A DNA stretch of 64,000 nt from Pectinophora gossypiella (GCF_024362695.1 NC_065423.1:3961001-4025000); one strand, 5' to 3'. Counted from the stretch's first letter, positions 40,343-55,455 are shown. The notes: generated from the letters alone by a model not told the origin. Numbers and translations: made by a program.

Positions 40343-41573
40343 TGATATTTGGATCACATTAGATATAGAATTACGTTGAATTATATTGCTTCCCTTTATT
40401 TTGATCAGAATAATAATGGGTGGAAAATATAATTGTATCTGGGTGTAATAAAAAGGGTCATCATTTGTACACAAAAATAAAGATAAAATATGCATATATC
40501 CATGAAATTAGAAGGTTAAACGAAGAAAAATTTTAAATATTTTTTGTTTTGTATGTTGTGTGCAATAAAGTATATTTGATTTGATTTGATTTGATTTGAA
40601 AAATCTTTACAGTGCCATCTATATTGTTTTTAGGCTAGCCTGGAGAGTTCCTCATTCATACCATCATAAAGCCCGCCTGTGTGTAAGCAAAGATATATAA
40701 TACACCCACCCCAGCTATGTTTAAGTCCCAATATACCTTACAGAATCCTTATTTGAATATTCAATACATTGAAATGGTAATTCATAATTCTTATTGCATT
40801 AAATCAAAATGGACGCCATTCCCCATAAACAGCACTGTATTCTCTCAAACCTTACTCGGCACAATATTATCCTACCGACACCTTACGTCTTTACGGGAAC
40901 ATTATTTATGAGCTATACCGTTATGGATACCGGTATACCGGTCTGCGCTCCCGGTAACTGCCGCTGCACTCGCAAGTACCAGGGCGGCATAAGTTGCGGC
41001 AGCTATGATATACGCTTTCCTTTGTTTGAGGATGTGTTCCGTTTTGCGCAACGCCTTGCTATCTATAGTACCCTGGTACAGAACAATGGATTGTATGGGA
41101 TGTTTAATGGCTCTTTTAGGGTTCTTTTTTATACATACTTTATTCTAGTAGATAGCAGTAAAAATGTGTTTACAGTGTAAATATAGTAACAAGAATAGTT
41201 CTAAATTTTATTTATTCAACGAACGATTTTACTATACAAAGTACTTGATATGCTTTGGTCAAGCGATACGATCCTGTAGTATACTTAACGAAACATTACT
41301 TAATTATAATAATATTATTATAGTGCAGTTAATATTTATATTTATACTTGTGTTTATTTATATCATATGTATATATTTGTATGTATGTATTATATTATTA
41401 TTTTATTTATACACTTTGTGCCTTCCTACTTTTATTGACCATTCACACCATGCGAGTTAGAGGGAAGAGATCTCTTTTAGAGATCAGTTCTTTTTTGGAG
41501 CTATTTTTTGTCATTATTTATGTACTAATGTGTACAATGAAGATTTTAATAATACTGAGTTTATCGTAAATTG

Positions 41574-41903
41574 AATCTTCTTCTTCTTATCGTGTGGGTT
41601 GTGAAGTGGAATACCAGGCTCATCAACCCTGGTGTCAGGGTTACGATTGAGTCGCCAAAGGCCCCTGACATGGCCCATGTAACTATTACTCACTTACATC
41701 AGTAAATAGTAACCGGGACCAACGGCTTAGCGTGCCTTGCGAAACACGGATCATCTTACTTTCGGACAATCAGGTGATCAGCCTGTAATGTCCTAAACAA
41801 ACTAGGGATCACAAAGTGATTTTTGTGATGTCTCCCCACCGGGATTCGAACCCGGGGCTTCCGGATCGTAAGTCCAACACACAACCACTAGACCACGGAG
41901 GCC
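41574..41903 (-). repeat. SINE-B (copy 2 of 13682-14011)
   Basis: Same tRNA-like head and (GAA)n tail. Confidence 0.88.
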
Positions 41904-42096
41904 GTTAAAAGTAAATTTAAACGAATTAATTAAATGGAAATTATACTGTACATTGAAAGAAGTGATAATGTAACAGTTTTATGGGTTTGTTCACCCCACA
42001 TGGGTGAGTCGCTGACACGTCACAATACGTCGAAGTTGCTATAAAACAAACTGAAAGTATTCATAAATGGTTATTACTATTATTTACTTATACTTA

Positions 42097-42322
42097 TCCG
42101 TGATAGCCCGAGTGTCACGACATCGAATCCCGGCAGAGGTTCTAATCATGTTTGGATCATAGATAAAATTGATATTACGTGTTTTCTTTCATTCGTGCCC
42201 GGATAATGGCAATAGGATCAGCGCTATTACATGGGACTTAGACAGAGAGGTATAGTATATTCATAGAGTGGATGTGTATACTATACCTCTGCCTACCTCT
42301 TCGGGGATACAGGTGTGAAGCT
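42097..42322 (+). repeat. SINE-E (copy 2 of 14205-14430)
   Basis: Same text, including the 14-bp stem. Confidence 0.65.
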
Positions 42323-43298
42323 ATGTTACTTAATTATATGTTAGGCTTACGTAATAGTACTAAAGCGGTACTTTATATTATGGCGATATAATTATATTCA
42401 AATTCAAATTCAAAAATATCTTTATTCAGTAGGTAACATAGTTACACTTTGAATCGTCAATTTTTACATAACGAACGTCTCATCCGCCTAAAACTACTGC
42501 AGCTTCTCACAACCTGTATAGCCGGGGAAAAGAAGCTGCAAGAAAAACCTCGGCACAGGGCCCTAGACGTTCTTTAAAAAAAATAAAAATAAACATAAAA
42601 TATTGGTATACAATTGAGTAATTTAGCTGCCTAATATCAGTTCTCAGACAGTTAATCAATATAATAGAAAATAATATAATAATATTATTTACGTATTTAC
42701 TTTATGCATTGCAGGTCCGCATTTAATTCCTTTTTGGACACCGTATATTTTTGTATTAACCAAATTTATTAATATGAGCCAAAATCCCGAATTTTATTAC
42801 TGTATTTATAACGCAACCAGAATGTCGGAAATAGTAAGATTTACTGATACATTACCTGTCCGCAAATGGCGCTTTGTTTACTGTTCCTTACAAATAATTT
42901 GACATCATTGTGGGGTCACAGTTGTATTTACATAAAATATATAATCGTACAAGTATAATGGAGCCGATACCTACACACGAAATCTAATTTTATTTTAAGT
43001 TATACCTGTCACTCTCTTACGAGTATCTGTGGAAAAGGAAATTTTAGGCAGAAATCTAAAACAACCCCAATAAACCTACAGAATGAAGTTGACAGCAGAC
43101 GTCAAACGGGTTGCATACCAGCGTTGTAACCTATTTGACTCGCCCGCTTTATTAATTTAATCATTTTTAAACTAACAGCTGTCAATCAGCCGTCCCTTTC
43201 CTTTTCGGCGGATAAGAATTTATTAAAATAAAATTAAATGTTGTGTGCAGGAATTAGCACCTTTATATAAATAAGTGGTTAAGAAGGCCACATCGAAG

Positions 43299-43371
43299 CA
43301 ATTCATCTAAAAAGCAATATGGCAATTTGACATTCGCGTCAAATAGCAATATTGCTTTTTTAGATGAATTG
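43299..43371. other. 73-nt hairpin (copy 2 of 15407-15479)
   Basis: Identical arms and loop. Confidence 0.6.
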
Positions 43372-43493
43372 ACCTTGATTTAATTTAGTGACCTTTTTAC
43401 CCCCCTGGTCTTATCTGCCTAAAGGTTAGGTAATAAAGCTCTCTTACGTTTTACAATCATACTCGACACATCGACACATCACTGATCCTATGA

Positions 43494-43830
43494 GCTTCTT
43501 CTTCTATCGTGTGGATTGTGAGGTGGATTACCAACCCCATCAACCCTGGTGTCAGGGTTATTACTGAGCCGCAATAGGCCTCTGATATGACTCATGTAAC
43601 GACTAGGTACGTACTTACATCAGTAAGTAATAACCGGGACCAACGTCTTAACGTGCTTTTCGAAGCACGAATCATCTTACTTTTTGGACAGTCAAGTGAT
43701 CAGCCTGTAATTTCCTAACCAAACTAGGGATCACAAAGTGATTTTTGTGATTTGTCCCCACCGGGATTCGAACCCGGGACCTCCGGATCGTGAGCACAAC
43801 GCTCAACCACTGGACCACGGAGGCCGTCCT
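43494..43830 (-). repeat. SINE-B with 9-bp TSD (copy 2 of 15602-15938)
   Basis: Same element and TSD. Confidence 0.9.
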
Positions 43831-44189
43831 ATCCTATGATCTGACATACATAATAACAAGACGATCAATATACAAACGGTTGACGTACGAATAAAAGAAC
43901 TATTACCGGTTCCGTAGGGTAGACAGTGCAATGACAGAAGACATATACTAAACGCGTACGAAAAATATTACAATACAATATAAATACACTTTATTGCACC
44001 AAAATAAAAATAAATAATTACAAAAGACTCTTAACTAAGTAAATGGCAAATGGCAAAGTAAATGACAATAAGCTCGGCCTTATCGCTTTATTGTGTAAAC
44101 AATATGAAATGCACTTCGTAATGCTTTCGTAATCGATAGTTGAATATATAAAAACTTATTCTAAATACAAACTATAAGTAACTAAATCT

Positions 44190-44444
44190 TCTTCTTCTAA
44201 TCCGTTTATCCCCTGTTAGGATGTAGAGCTCGAATAACAGGTTTCCATTCCTTGCTCTCTTCTGCAGCATCTGTAGCTTGCTCCCATGACATGCCGAGAG
44301 TTTTCAATTCTCGGTCAACCAAGCGTCGCCAGGTTTCTTTGGGGTGCCCCGTTTTGCGTTTTCCACGCGCACACCAGGTCAGAGCTCGTCGGGACGGGTG
44401 TTCCACAGTCTTCTAAGGACATGACCAATCCACCTCCATTTCCG
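44190..44444 (-). pseudogene. RTE-like LINE 3' end (copy 2 of 16298-16552)
   Basis: Same two frames and (GAA)n tail. Confidence 0.8.
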
Positions 44445-44576
44445 TGGACTAACTAAATAATCATGTACATTTTTTTTGACGTTACTTATTGTAGATTTGC
44501 CGCAGATGCATTAACTACTTGGCCGGATAAATGAGGAACGCTGAAGGCTCTCACCCGGTACAACGTTTAAGACAAC

Positions 44577-44762
44577 AGGTCAGGCCTGTGCCTTCTGTCA
44601 ATCAAAGGGAGGGGGTGCGGAGCAAACTCCACCACGCCGCTTCACTAGATAGATAAAATCTTTATTTAAGTTTAAGACGTTAAATTAACTTCCTAAAATT
44701 AAAATTTTAACATTCAGACCAATCTACGACTACGGGTTGGTGGTGGGTTTTTCGACTAATAG
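44577..44762 (-). repeat. interrupted SINE-A (copy 2 of 16685-16870)
   Basis: Same interruption by a retroelement tail. Confidence 0.7.
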
Positions 44763-45060
44763 CTCAATATTATATTAATTATGTAGAGGTAACATAATCT
44801 CCACATCACTTCATAACGAGCTTCCCTTTAATTAATTGGCGGTATTAATTGGATTACGAAACATATACCTTTATCAATGTTAGAACAATTAGAATGGAAA
44901 TGGATATCGACATGCGGTCGTTGTGGTTACTAAATGATTAACCACATCACTACAGGCTGAAGGAACACATCATGACGACAGAGACATGTGGTTTTGGAGG
45001 TACATGATCTAATCTAAGTCACTGAGGCGCCAGAAGGACGTAAAATACGAACCCTACAAG

Positions 45061-45244
45061 CCTTCTTCTTCTATAGTGTGGGTTGTGAGGTGGATTACCA
45101 ACCCCATCAACCCACCAGGGTTATTATTGAGCCGCCAAAGGCCTCTGACATGACTCATGTAACGACTACTATGCGAATTTTCGACGCAAAATTCCACTTG
45201 ATATTAACTCAGAATCATGGCCTGAATCATCCCTCAAAGTATTC
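45061..45244 (-). repeat. SINE-B/M1 junction (copy 2 of 17169-17352)
   Basis: Same junction sequence. Confidence 0.7.
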
Positions 45245-45574
45245 GTAATATCAGCGCACTGTCTTTAATTAATGATTCTACTTCATAATATATCAGTTGT
45301 ATGTGAAGTTCAGAGGGAAGCTAAGTTTTCTATAAGTACGTGACGTTTCACAGATAGAATACAGCACATGGTAGCCGAAACACATTAATTTCAGTTATGA
45401 CGTCACATGTCTCACACCCCGTGCTGTGACCTCACGTCTCCGAGTGCGGGGACAGACGGAAGTGTTTAACGTTTTTATCCGCTGCAGATGTTTCATAACA
45501 TAAGGTCACGAGTATATCTCAATAGGGTAGTCAAAATGAACTAAGTACCCATACTGTACGGGACATACCTAGAC

Positions 45575-45900
45575 TATTAGGTTAGGTTAGGTTAGTCTGC
45601 TTGTCTGACCTTCCAACTTCTAACGCGCGAAGGGATACACAGACGTGTTTCCCCTCTATCTATATCTACTAGGGTGATCCCTAGTATTATCCGCTTACCT
45701 AACCTCAAGATTTGACAGGTCCGGTTTTTTACAGAAGCGACTACCTGTCTGATCTTCCAATCCGCGAAGAGAAAACCAGGCTAATACAAGTTAAGTCACA
45801 TACCTTCGAAACGCATTTTGGGAATGTGGGTTTCCTTACGATGTTTACCTTCTCTGAGTATAATTATGACAATCATTTGTGATCCAAACATGAGTTCGGG
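45575..45900 (-). repeat. SINE-D copies (copy 2 of 17683-18008)
   Basis: Same text at +27892. Confidence 0.75.
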
Positions 45901-46053
45901 TTGGCTTCACATTGTCTAGGTAGCAATATGACTAGCTGTCGTAAAGCGACTAAATATCATTTCATCTAGATCGGGTAAACAAACAAAAGGGTTCGAATTT
46001 TGAAACCTACACAATACAATACAAATATTCATTATTGCACATAAAAAAACATT

Positions 46054-46815
46054 AATAAAATTAAGCAAAATTAAAAATTTTGAAAAAACCCACGACGGTA
46101 AAAATCTCATCGAAAAAGAATAAAATAACTCAAAACCCCCGACGTAACCCAATTATTATGTAACGAAATATTATATTAGACTTAAAAATACTTTCTAAAA
46201 AGAGTTGATATCTCGAGACATCGGTAATAGATATACTTAAGTACCTAAACAATGAATATGGATGTTTACAGTTTTTTCCTAACGTGTCTGTTTCTCGAAG
46301 ATATACTTAAATGTAGCGATAATAATTTTACCATAATACATAACCGAGGAATATCCGTCGGGGGCTGCCATTAACCCAGCTAAAGTTTTTCTAGTGACGT
46401 GAATACAATTATTGAAGAATTGTAGTGTAGATGTTTAACGACGACATAAAATACACTTATGAGTATGATTAAATTTTTGTTGAAATTTCATATAGAAAAG
46501 GCAGCCCCCGACGGATATTCCTCGGTTATGTATTATGGTAAAATTATTATCGCTACATTTAAGTATATCTTCGAGAAACAGACACGTTAGGAAAAAACTG
46601 TAAACATCCATATTCATTGTTTAGGTACTTAAGTATATCTATTACCGATGTCTCGAGATATCAACTCTTTTTAGAAAGTATTTTTAAGTCTAATATAATA
46701 TTTCGTTACATAATAATTGGGTTACGTCGGGGGTTTTGAGTTATTTTATTCTTTTTCGATGAGATTTTTACCGTCGTGGGTTTTTTCAAAATTTTTAATT
46801 TTGCTTAATTTTATT
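46054..46815. repeat. perfect inverted repeat (copy 2 of 18162-18923)
   Basis: Arms 46054-46369 and 46500-46815; the same perfect pairing and the same loop. Confidence 0.95.
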
Positions 46816-46926
46816 TCAGACTTTTTAGAGAGCATATACGAATCATAATCTATATAATGTGTAGGTAAGATCTCGCAAAACAATAAGTGTGATTCATCCT
46901 ACCACATAATATTAAGTCCCTTATTA

Positions 46927-48632
46927 TATACTAGCTTTTGCCCGCGACTTCGTCCGCGTGGCGTGTTATATAAGAGAGAGATCTTTGTGTGTGTGTGGGA
47001 GTGCATATCAAATTTCAAGCATCTAACTTATGCAGTTTAGATTTTTTCATACAATTTTTTTCCCAATAACTCCCATTTTTCAAAATACAGCCAAAAATAA
47101 ACTTTATATTCACTAAGGTATGCATGCATGCTAGATTGAATCAATTGATTGAATTGATTTTTTTTAATTGAGTGTTCATTGAGTTTTAATCTTAATAAAC
47201 ACTTCCTCTCTTCCCTTCAACGTTGCTGTGCCCTACAGGGTCCATGTTTTAGTTCCTATGCCTATGTAACACCCCATTGTACTACATGGAATGCAATAAA
47301 TAATTTAATTGAATTGAATTGAAAACATCTATCTTACGCGGTTTCGATTTTTTCATACAAATGTTTTTTTCCCGCTAACTCCCGTTTCCGTGAGAATTTT
47401 GCAATATCCTGTTGCAACTAAGCTTTAAGTTAACTAAGGTACCTGCATGCCAAATTTCAAGCGTCTAACTTAAGCGGTTTAGATTTTTCATACAAAAGGA
47501 TTTTCCCGCTAATTTCCGTTCCCGTGGGAATTCCGGGAATTCCTTTCTTAGTGCACCTCTACGGTACCTAAGCTATGTCCCTTCCAAATTTCAAATGCCT
47601 ACATTTAGCCGTTCAGGCTATGCGTTGATATGTCAGTCACTGAGTCAGTCAGTTTCTCCTTTTATTTAGATTTGATTTTTTCATACAAATGTTTTTTCCC
47701 GCTAACTACCGTTCCCGTGGGAATTTTGTAATATCCTGTTGCAACTAAGCTTTAAGTTTACTAAAGTACCTGCATGCCAAATTTCAAACGTCTAACTTGA
47801 GTGGTTTAGATTTTTCATACAAAAGGATTTTCCCGCTAATTCCCGTTCCTGTGGAAATTTCGGGAATTCCTTTCTTAGTACACCTCTACGGTGTCTAAGG
47901 TATCTGCGTGCCAAATTTTAAACATCTTACTTGAATGGTTTAGATTTTTAATACAAAAGGATTTTCCCGTTAATTCCCGTTCCCGTGGGAATTTCGGGAA
48001 TTCCTTTCTTAATGCACCTTTATGGTACTTAAGGTATCTGCATGACAAATTTCAAACGTCTAACTTGATTGGTTTAGATTTTTCATACAAAAGGATTTTC
48101 CCGCTAATTCCCGTTCTCGTGAGAATTTCGGGAATTCCTTTCTTAGTGCACCTCTACGGTACCTAAGGTATCTGCATGCTAAATTTCAAACGTCTAACTT
48201 GAGTGGTTTAGATTTTTCATACAAAAGGATTTTCCCGCTAATTCCCGTTCCCGTGGGAATTTCGGGAATTCCTTTCTTAGTACACCTCTACGGTATCTAA
48301 GGTACCTGCATGACAAATTTCAAACATCTAACTTGAATGGTTTAGATTTTTCATACAAAAGGATTTTCCCGCTTATTCCCGTTCCCGTAGGAATTTCGGG
48401 AATTCCTTTCTTAGTGCACCTCTACGGTGTCTAAGGTACCTGCATGCCAAATTTCAAACGTCTAACTTGAGTGGTTTAGATTTTTCATACAAAAGAATTT
48501 CCCTTCACTACTCTGCTCCTAATGATTGTAGCGTGATGAAAAGTATACTATAACCTGTCCAGGAGTGTGAAGAATAATTGTACCAAGTTTCATTAAAATC
48601 CGTCCAGTAGTTTTTGTTTCTATAATGAACAT

Positions 48633-48665
<33 letters not shown>

Positions 48666-48802
48666 AAGACAGACAGACAAAAATTTTACTGATTGCATTT
48701 TTGGCATCAGTATCGATCACTTATCACCCCCTGATAGTTATTTTAAAAAAATATTTAATGTACAGAATTGACCTCTCTACAGATTTATTATAAGTATAGA
48801 TT
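46927..48802 (+). mobile_element. M2 element with 134-bp array (copy 2 of 19035-20910)
   Basis: Same structure; array at 47682-48502, (CAGA)n at 48633-48679. Confidence 0.75.
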
Positions 48803-48821
48803 ATACAGTTGCTTTCTGTTT

Positions 48822-49432
48822 AAAGTTACCTCTATAACACTCATCTGAGAACATGCACCAATCACCCACGAACTCATTCCTGAAATCCGCATTGAAATTA
48901 GACAATACGTTTTAATTTTAATAATATTGCAATATAAACGTTACACACTAATATAGCAGCGCCTCCTAGTGAGTTAATATCATAAGACTTATCTTAGACC
49001 ATGCACCATTCAACTACGAACCCATTGCTGAAAACCGCATTGAAATCGGACAATTCGTTTTAATATTATTGCAATACTATTTTTCACTAATATTGTAGCA
49101 CCCTCTAGTGAGTTAAAGACGTAATTTTTATTATTTGGGAACATGCAATAAGCTACCACGTACACATTGCCGAAAACAGAATTGTAATCGGACATTTCGT
49201 TTTGATTATATTGCAACATTGTTTTGCACTAATATTGTGGCGCCCCTAGTGAGTTACAGCCATGACACCTGTCTAAGAACATGAATTCATCAAACACAAA
49301 CCCGCTATTGAAAACCGCCTCAAAATCGGATCATTAGTTTAAAAGATAGGTGGTAACATTACTTTGCACAAACGCACACACAAACATCTCTCACCCTAAA
49401 CGCATATAAATGCTCCGTTCCGTCGTGGGTAA
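48822..49432 (+). repeat. 140-bp diverged array (copy 2 of 20930-21540)
   Basis: Same unit junctions at +27892. Confidence 0.8.
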
Positions 49433-49489
49433 TAAATGTAATTAAAATTATACTAACCGTAATTAACAACACTTTGCTTTACTTAATAC

Positions 49490-49824
49490 ATAACATACAT
49501 AAACTGCCTATATACGTCCCACTGCTGGGCACAGGCCTCCCCTCAATCAACCGGAGGGGGTATGGAGCATACTCCATCACGCTGCTCCACTGCGGGTTGG
49601 TGGAGGTGTTTTTACGGCTAATAGCCGGGACCAACGGCTTAACGTGCCCTCCGAAGCACAGAATCATCTTACTTTTTCGGACAATCAGGTGATTCAAGCC
49701 TGAAAAGTCCTTACCAAACAAAGGACAGTCTCACAAAGTGATTTCGACAATGTCCCCATCGGGAATCGAACCCGGAACACCAGATCGTGAGCCTAACGCT
49801 CTAACCACTAGACCACGGAGGCTG
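49490..49824 (-). repeat. SINE-A with 12-bp TSD (copy 2 of 21598-21932)
   Basis: Same element and TSD. Confidence 0.92.
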
Positions 49825-51535
49825 TTTACTTAATACTACCTGATTATTGAGTGATGGGTTCAACTTTATGAATTAAATGAGGATTAATTGGATGAATTTG
49901 ATTCACTTGACCACACAATCCACATGCCACTTATAGTCGATCTTGATTTTTCTTTAATCTTCGCCAATCACTTCGTATTAATTTATCTACAATTTATTGA
50001 TTGTGATCTGGGATCTTCTCTGAAATCTGGCTCGAAGGACCATGAATATGCCATCAGGCAAAAAGGTATATCAATGCCTTTTTACTGATTTTTAAGGGAT
50101 TTAGGTAGCAATGAAACAGCACCGTGTTCGACGTAATTACGTGTAATCAATGGAACCGAAAAAAAAAACGCCTGTCAAAAACAATTAACTAATAAAAACT
50201 ATTGCAAATAAATTGCTATTATAAATTGAAGAGGCGTTTCGAATAATATTTATTCTAAACACTAATATTGTGGCGCCCCCTAGTGAGTTACAGATATGAC
50301 ACTTGTCTAATAACATGAACTCATCAAACACAAACCCGTTATTGAAAACCGCATCAAAATCGGATTATTAGTTTAGAAGATAATTAATAACATTTCTTTG
50401 CACAAACGCACACACAAACATCTCTCACCCTAAACGCATATACCTGCTCCGTTCCGTCGTGGGTAAAAATAAACAATTACAATTAGTTATAGGTAGTACT
50501 TAGTTATAGGTAGTACAACGGCCCTATTGCTAGGGTAGCAATCTCTTTTGAATTAATATTAAATAAAAAGAAAAGTTTTACGAATATAACACTGTCCCGT
50601 ACGTTCTTATAAGAGAATATTCACGAGATTACCCATTTATCTGCCGGGCGGGCGTCATTCGTTGGACGCCGCATTTTATGCATCCTACACTGCATCTTCG
50701 CATTTATCACCTTATAATAAGACTCACATTGGTTAGAAGTTGAAAGTAATTATTCAAAGTCATATTAGTTGAGGTGAAACGCCACTGGGAATTGTTAAAT
50801 ATTATAGTATTTTTGCGGTGTAATAGCTGTTTCCCGCGACTCTCACTGTACCTTCTTCTAGTGCTGAACCTTAAAGCGACTTATTATTGCAGACGTTAAT
50901 TAAGCCTCTCATCTCATCATTATCTATCGTGTGGGTTGTGAGGTAAATTACCAACCTCATTCACCCTGGTGTCAGGGTTATTATTGAGCCGCCAAAGGCC
51001 CCTGACATGGCTCACATTAGAATCATCACATACATCAGTAAGTAGTAACCGGGACCTATGAAATATGAAATTCGAATGCAGTGGTTTTAAACCTGACCCT
51101 AGATAAGCACCCCTGACGTTACGTTTAAGTTTCATCGCCATCGTGTACTTTCATCTCAGGCTATCACACCTTCGTGAAAGAAGAAGACTAAATAAGTTCA
51201 ACACAACATAGTTGAAACTAATGCAATATAATTTGCAGTAGGACTCGCAAGTTGCATAGAATAGATTGCACCAAGTTCAGTGGACAAATGAAGAGACATC
51301 CATTTAAATGTTCCAGGGTTTGAATTAATTTCACGGAAGTTGTGTTTGTTTGTGCAGATTTATAGTTGGGGATTGCATACGTCTTGTGAGCTTGTGAGAC
51401 TTTGTCTAGGCTAAGAGGAAATAATGTTCACAATTTCAGTTCTTGTCGTAGGAATCTTGACAAACGATTGAAAAATACGGACGTTTCTGTCAGCGTAGCA
51501 GCTGCGTGCTATAATGAAGTTGACTGTTTTATATT

Positions 51536-51827
51536 CTTCTTTTTATCGTGTGGGTTGTGAGGTGGAATACCAACCTCATCAACCCTGGTGTCAGGGTTAT
51601 GATTGAGCCGCCAAAGGCCCCTGACATAGCTCATATAACGATTACTCTCTTACGTCAGTAAATTATAACCGGGACCAACGGCATAACGTGCCTTCCGAAG
51701 CACGGATCATCTTACTTTCGGACAATCAGGTGATCAGTCTGTAATGTCCTAATCAAACTAGGGATTACAAAGTGATTTAGGATCGCGAGTCCAACACTAA
51801 ACCAATGGACCACAGAGGCCGTTGGCC
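51536..51827 (-). repeat. SINE-B lacking its B box (copy 2 of 23645-23936)
   Basis: The same internal deletion and TSD. Confidence 0.88.
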
Positions 51828-53016
51828 GTTTTATATTTGTATGATAACTATGACAAACTGTAGCCGATATCGACTGCGAATGTTGTTCCTTAAGTGACCA
51901 CTAGAGGCGCTGTAAAATAGCCCGTGAATGACCATGAGCATTCTGTCAAAATCAGAGAATCGTTAGAAGAGTTACAACCGACGCGAACGAACATAGACAC
52001 ATCACGGACTCGCTTTAATATATTTTTTATTATAAAATTATTTATTTATTCTAGTTCGTAAATATGTATGTATATTATAATTATTGTATAATTCAACTAC
52101 AAATATTTTGTACAAATTATTTTTCTTTGTTAAAATTATAATTTGTTTTTGTTTAAGATTTTCTTATAGACAATATTATAATGGCAATTAGTGACAATTC
52201 ATAAAAAAACCTTCAAGCAGGACGATATATTAACACTAATACTACAGTGTACTTATATTCTGTGTTAGGTTGCATACCAAAGAGTTGTCTAATATACTCG
52301 GAAAAGGAATTTACGTTACTGTAAATAATAAATAATTAAAAAAAAATAATTAATTAAAATTAATTTTAATTTTGAAATTGTAATTTCTTTTAGTATTTTT
52401 CATGTTATTTATAGTCTTATTTTTCTTTTTGTTTCTTTTTTTTCATTCAATGTTTATTTTTGTTTTATTAGTTTGTATATTGTTTTCTCGTCATACAGCG
52501 CATTGGGCCATACTGTAATATTGTATGTAAGTACCTTAATAAATAAATAAATTGACGCCACTACCATACAATAATACGTAAAGAACGGTAACTCTCTGCC
52601 CCGCACCATTTCGTATCAGGCGTCGGCCTCATCCCCTCTGGGTCTTACTTTTGTCTTAAATGGCTGTAGGTAGCTAAATAGGGGGGCTGGGGACTGTGTC
52701 TTCCTCGCACTTAAGCGTTAAGCGGCTTACGGTAAGAGTGCAGAGCCACTGGAAATTAGCCTTTCACGCTTCCTGCCAACCCCATTAGTATCACACAGCA
52801 AAATGACACGATTAACTCTACTAAGTTACAAACACTCCATTAACGAGCTGCAGATAATTAGAGTAATACAGGAGAAATAAGCGAGATATCATGAACACCG
52901 GCGCAAGCATTCATTGGGCGCCATTTCATGTGTGTGCTGTTTGTCTTGCGATGTGATTTTATATGTATCTGTTATCCGTGTCTTTGGTGTCCTAAAAAAT
53001 CGGATCGTCATGCATT

Positions 53017-53166
53017 GGGTACAGGCGTCGTGGTAGACCTCGAAAGAGATGGCGTAACTTGCGACGCTTCCCGGAGGGACTGGCCGGAGTACGCACAGGA
53101 CCGCGAAAAATGGAAAGATGAAGGGGAGGCTTTTGCCCAGCAGTGGGATGTTATAGGCTAGATTAG
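53017..53166 (+). pseudogene. RTE-like LINE 3' end (copy 2 of 25126-25275)
   Basis: Same frames and tail. Confidence 0.75.
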
Positions 53167-54600
53167 ATTAGATTAAAACTTTCTTTTTTTCTAAAGTCTT
53201 CATACAGAAATCTCTTTCGTGCGTCGCCTTGCCATGGGCGTGAGCGAGACCGCACATGCGCTCTCTGAAGCAAGCTCGTATTGGTGCTCATACTTGCAGC
53301 TCTGCCCAACCCGATAGAGATTAGAGACGCGAGTTTTGACTGTACAATAGCTACAAGAGGAACTGTAGCGAGATTATCTGTTTATCGTTTTGCGGCAGTG
53401 CAGTCCAGACTAATAGTGCATTGTGGTCGCGACAGAAGAGCAGCTTGTAGGAGCGCGGATAAGCGGATTGCAGTCTAGTATTTTGTTTTGTCCAAGTAAT
53501 TATTAGATAATGATACAGGCCAGCGTAAAAGTTGATATACTTAAAAAAAGTAAAACGGCAAAATAACTGCTTTGATTCAGGCTTTGGGTGCGTTTTCACC
53601 AACCTGTTGAGTTTGTAACAGATATATAAAAAAAAATAGTTTCTACTATACTTCCAAAAAAAAACTCACGTCTGTCTGTTCGTTTTCCACGGAGTTCGCT
53701 TATTAATCGAAGATTCTGATGACTTGACACGTCCGGTTCTTCACAAAACGACTGCCTGTCTGATCAGCTGATCCTCTCACCCAATGCCAACCAACCCAAT
53801 TCATGAGAATGTAGGTTTCCGCAAGATGTTTCCTTCACCGCGGATTATTATCATAATTGAATAGTCGAAACATGGTTTTGAAATGACATTCGAAGAAGGT
53901 AGCCCCACAGTGAGAGTCATGCTTTCTTACACCAGGGGCTATCGCAGTTCTTTTATCGACAATTTATTTCAAATTAAATCAAATATATTTCATTGAACAG
54001 AACTTAATTTTAACAATCATACATAACACATGTAACAGTACAACTTGGGCAAACACTACACTACACTCTTCCAGGCAAACACTACCAGAAAACAAACATT
54101 TTAAATTTTTATTTTCGATAGGTACTTAATTGATATTATAAAGCCAAGTCCCCACTGCCGCTAACAATCTGATTACGCCTCAACGTAGTTGTGAAAGTTT
54201 CGCCAATGGAACTGTTCAAAGCGTAGAGTTGTGTGAATGAACGGATTACCGGATAAGCTGCTTCGCGATACCGGTACTTACAGCTTTGTCTGGTATAATG
54301 TTGTAAATACTAGCCAGTTTTGCAACTGGTTAGTTGCAAAGCTCAAGTTCACGACCTATCATGTTGGTCTAACAGAAAACTCGGTGCGGCGTGGGTACTT
54401 AGTTCACCTTGTGAGGGTTGGCCTACCTCTGGCTACCCCGAATTGAGAATAGTCGGGAACACGGACCTCCAGATCTTGCAACCAACGCTCTAAACACTAA
54501 CCATGGAGGCTATCTCAGTGCGTTTAAATGCCCAATAGATCACTTTGGCCGGCCGAAGGATAGTTTATCTAATGCTTAACGTCCAACGTATAAGCGGCAT

Positions 54601-54804
54601 GTCCGGCAACGCTGATCATGACTTGAGCATCAAAAAGGCCAGTCACTTGTCATTGAAATGTATTTCACAAATGACATAAAATTCAAAGGTGAGCGGCCAT
54701 CCTGACATCAAGAACGTTATTTCATTTCTAAAATATGTTTCAATTTTAAATATGACGAGTGACCGGCCTTTCTGATGGTCACGTCATGATCAGAGTTGCC
54801 GGAC
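54601..54804. mobile_element. MITE with 53-bp inverted ends (copy 2 of 26708-26911)
   Basis: Same ends, gtccggcaac ... gttgccggac. Confidence 0.82.
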
Positions 54805-55310
54805 GTTCCGTGATAGGCCATTTCGACTTTAAATACGCCGGGTTACCGGCCATACTGACGCTCACAACAACGACATAGCCCGCCTAGCATCTCAAACAAA
54901 ATATACAACCCTTATACAGCTAATATAAAACTAAAACAAAGCTTCAGGAACAAAAATAGCGCCGGCAACAATCAGATGTACCTATTTGTTTTCTAAAAGC
55001 CAAGTTTCAACGAGTGAATACTTTATAGAGCGATCTATTCTTTAAACCGCTCTGCTCACACACATACTCACACGTATACACACAGCTGTCTATAATGTAG
55101 GTAGCTCGGTAACACATGCAGGGTTATCAGAAGGGAGCGACAGCAAAGGAATACATTTTATCACGTTGGCCGAACAGAAAGCTGTCTCCCGTCGTCTGTT
55201 TTTCCAACTCGTTATAATCTGGGAGTCTTCAAGGCTACAGTGAGTAGGTATTTAGTAAGCGTGATGCATTTTAGATCACATCGTCACGTATGATATCTGA
55301 GCGCATCGCT

Positions 55311-55455
55311 AAGGGCCCAATTTCAGTAGGACACCATGGCCATCATGGCCGCCACAATCCCTCCACGATCAAAATGTATGCAGTTATATGAACGTCAACA
55401 CACCTGGGGTCTTGTTGGTTGCGCAAACATGGTGTCCTAGTGAGATATGACCCTT
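55311..55455. mobile_element. small MITE (copy 2 of 27419-27563)
   Basis: Same inverted ends. Confidence 0.7.

Noticed and set aside
54237..54446. 69-codon frame present only in copy 2
   Set aside because: It exists because copy 2 has one extra C (gataccggtac against gatacggtac in copy 1). It crosses an M3 repeat and has no motif.
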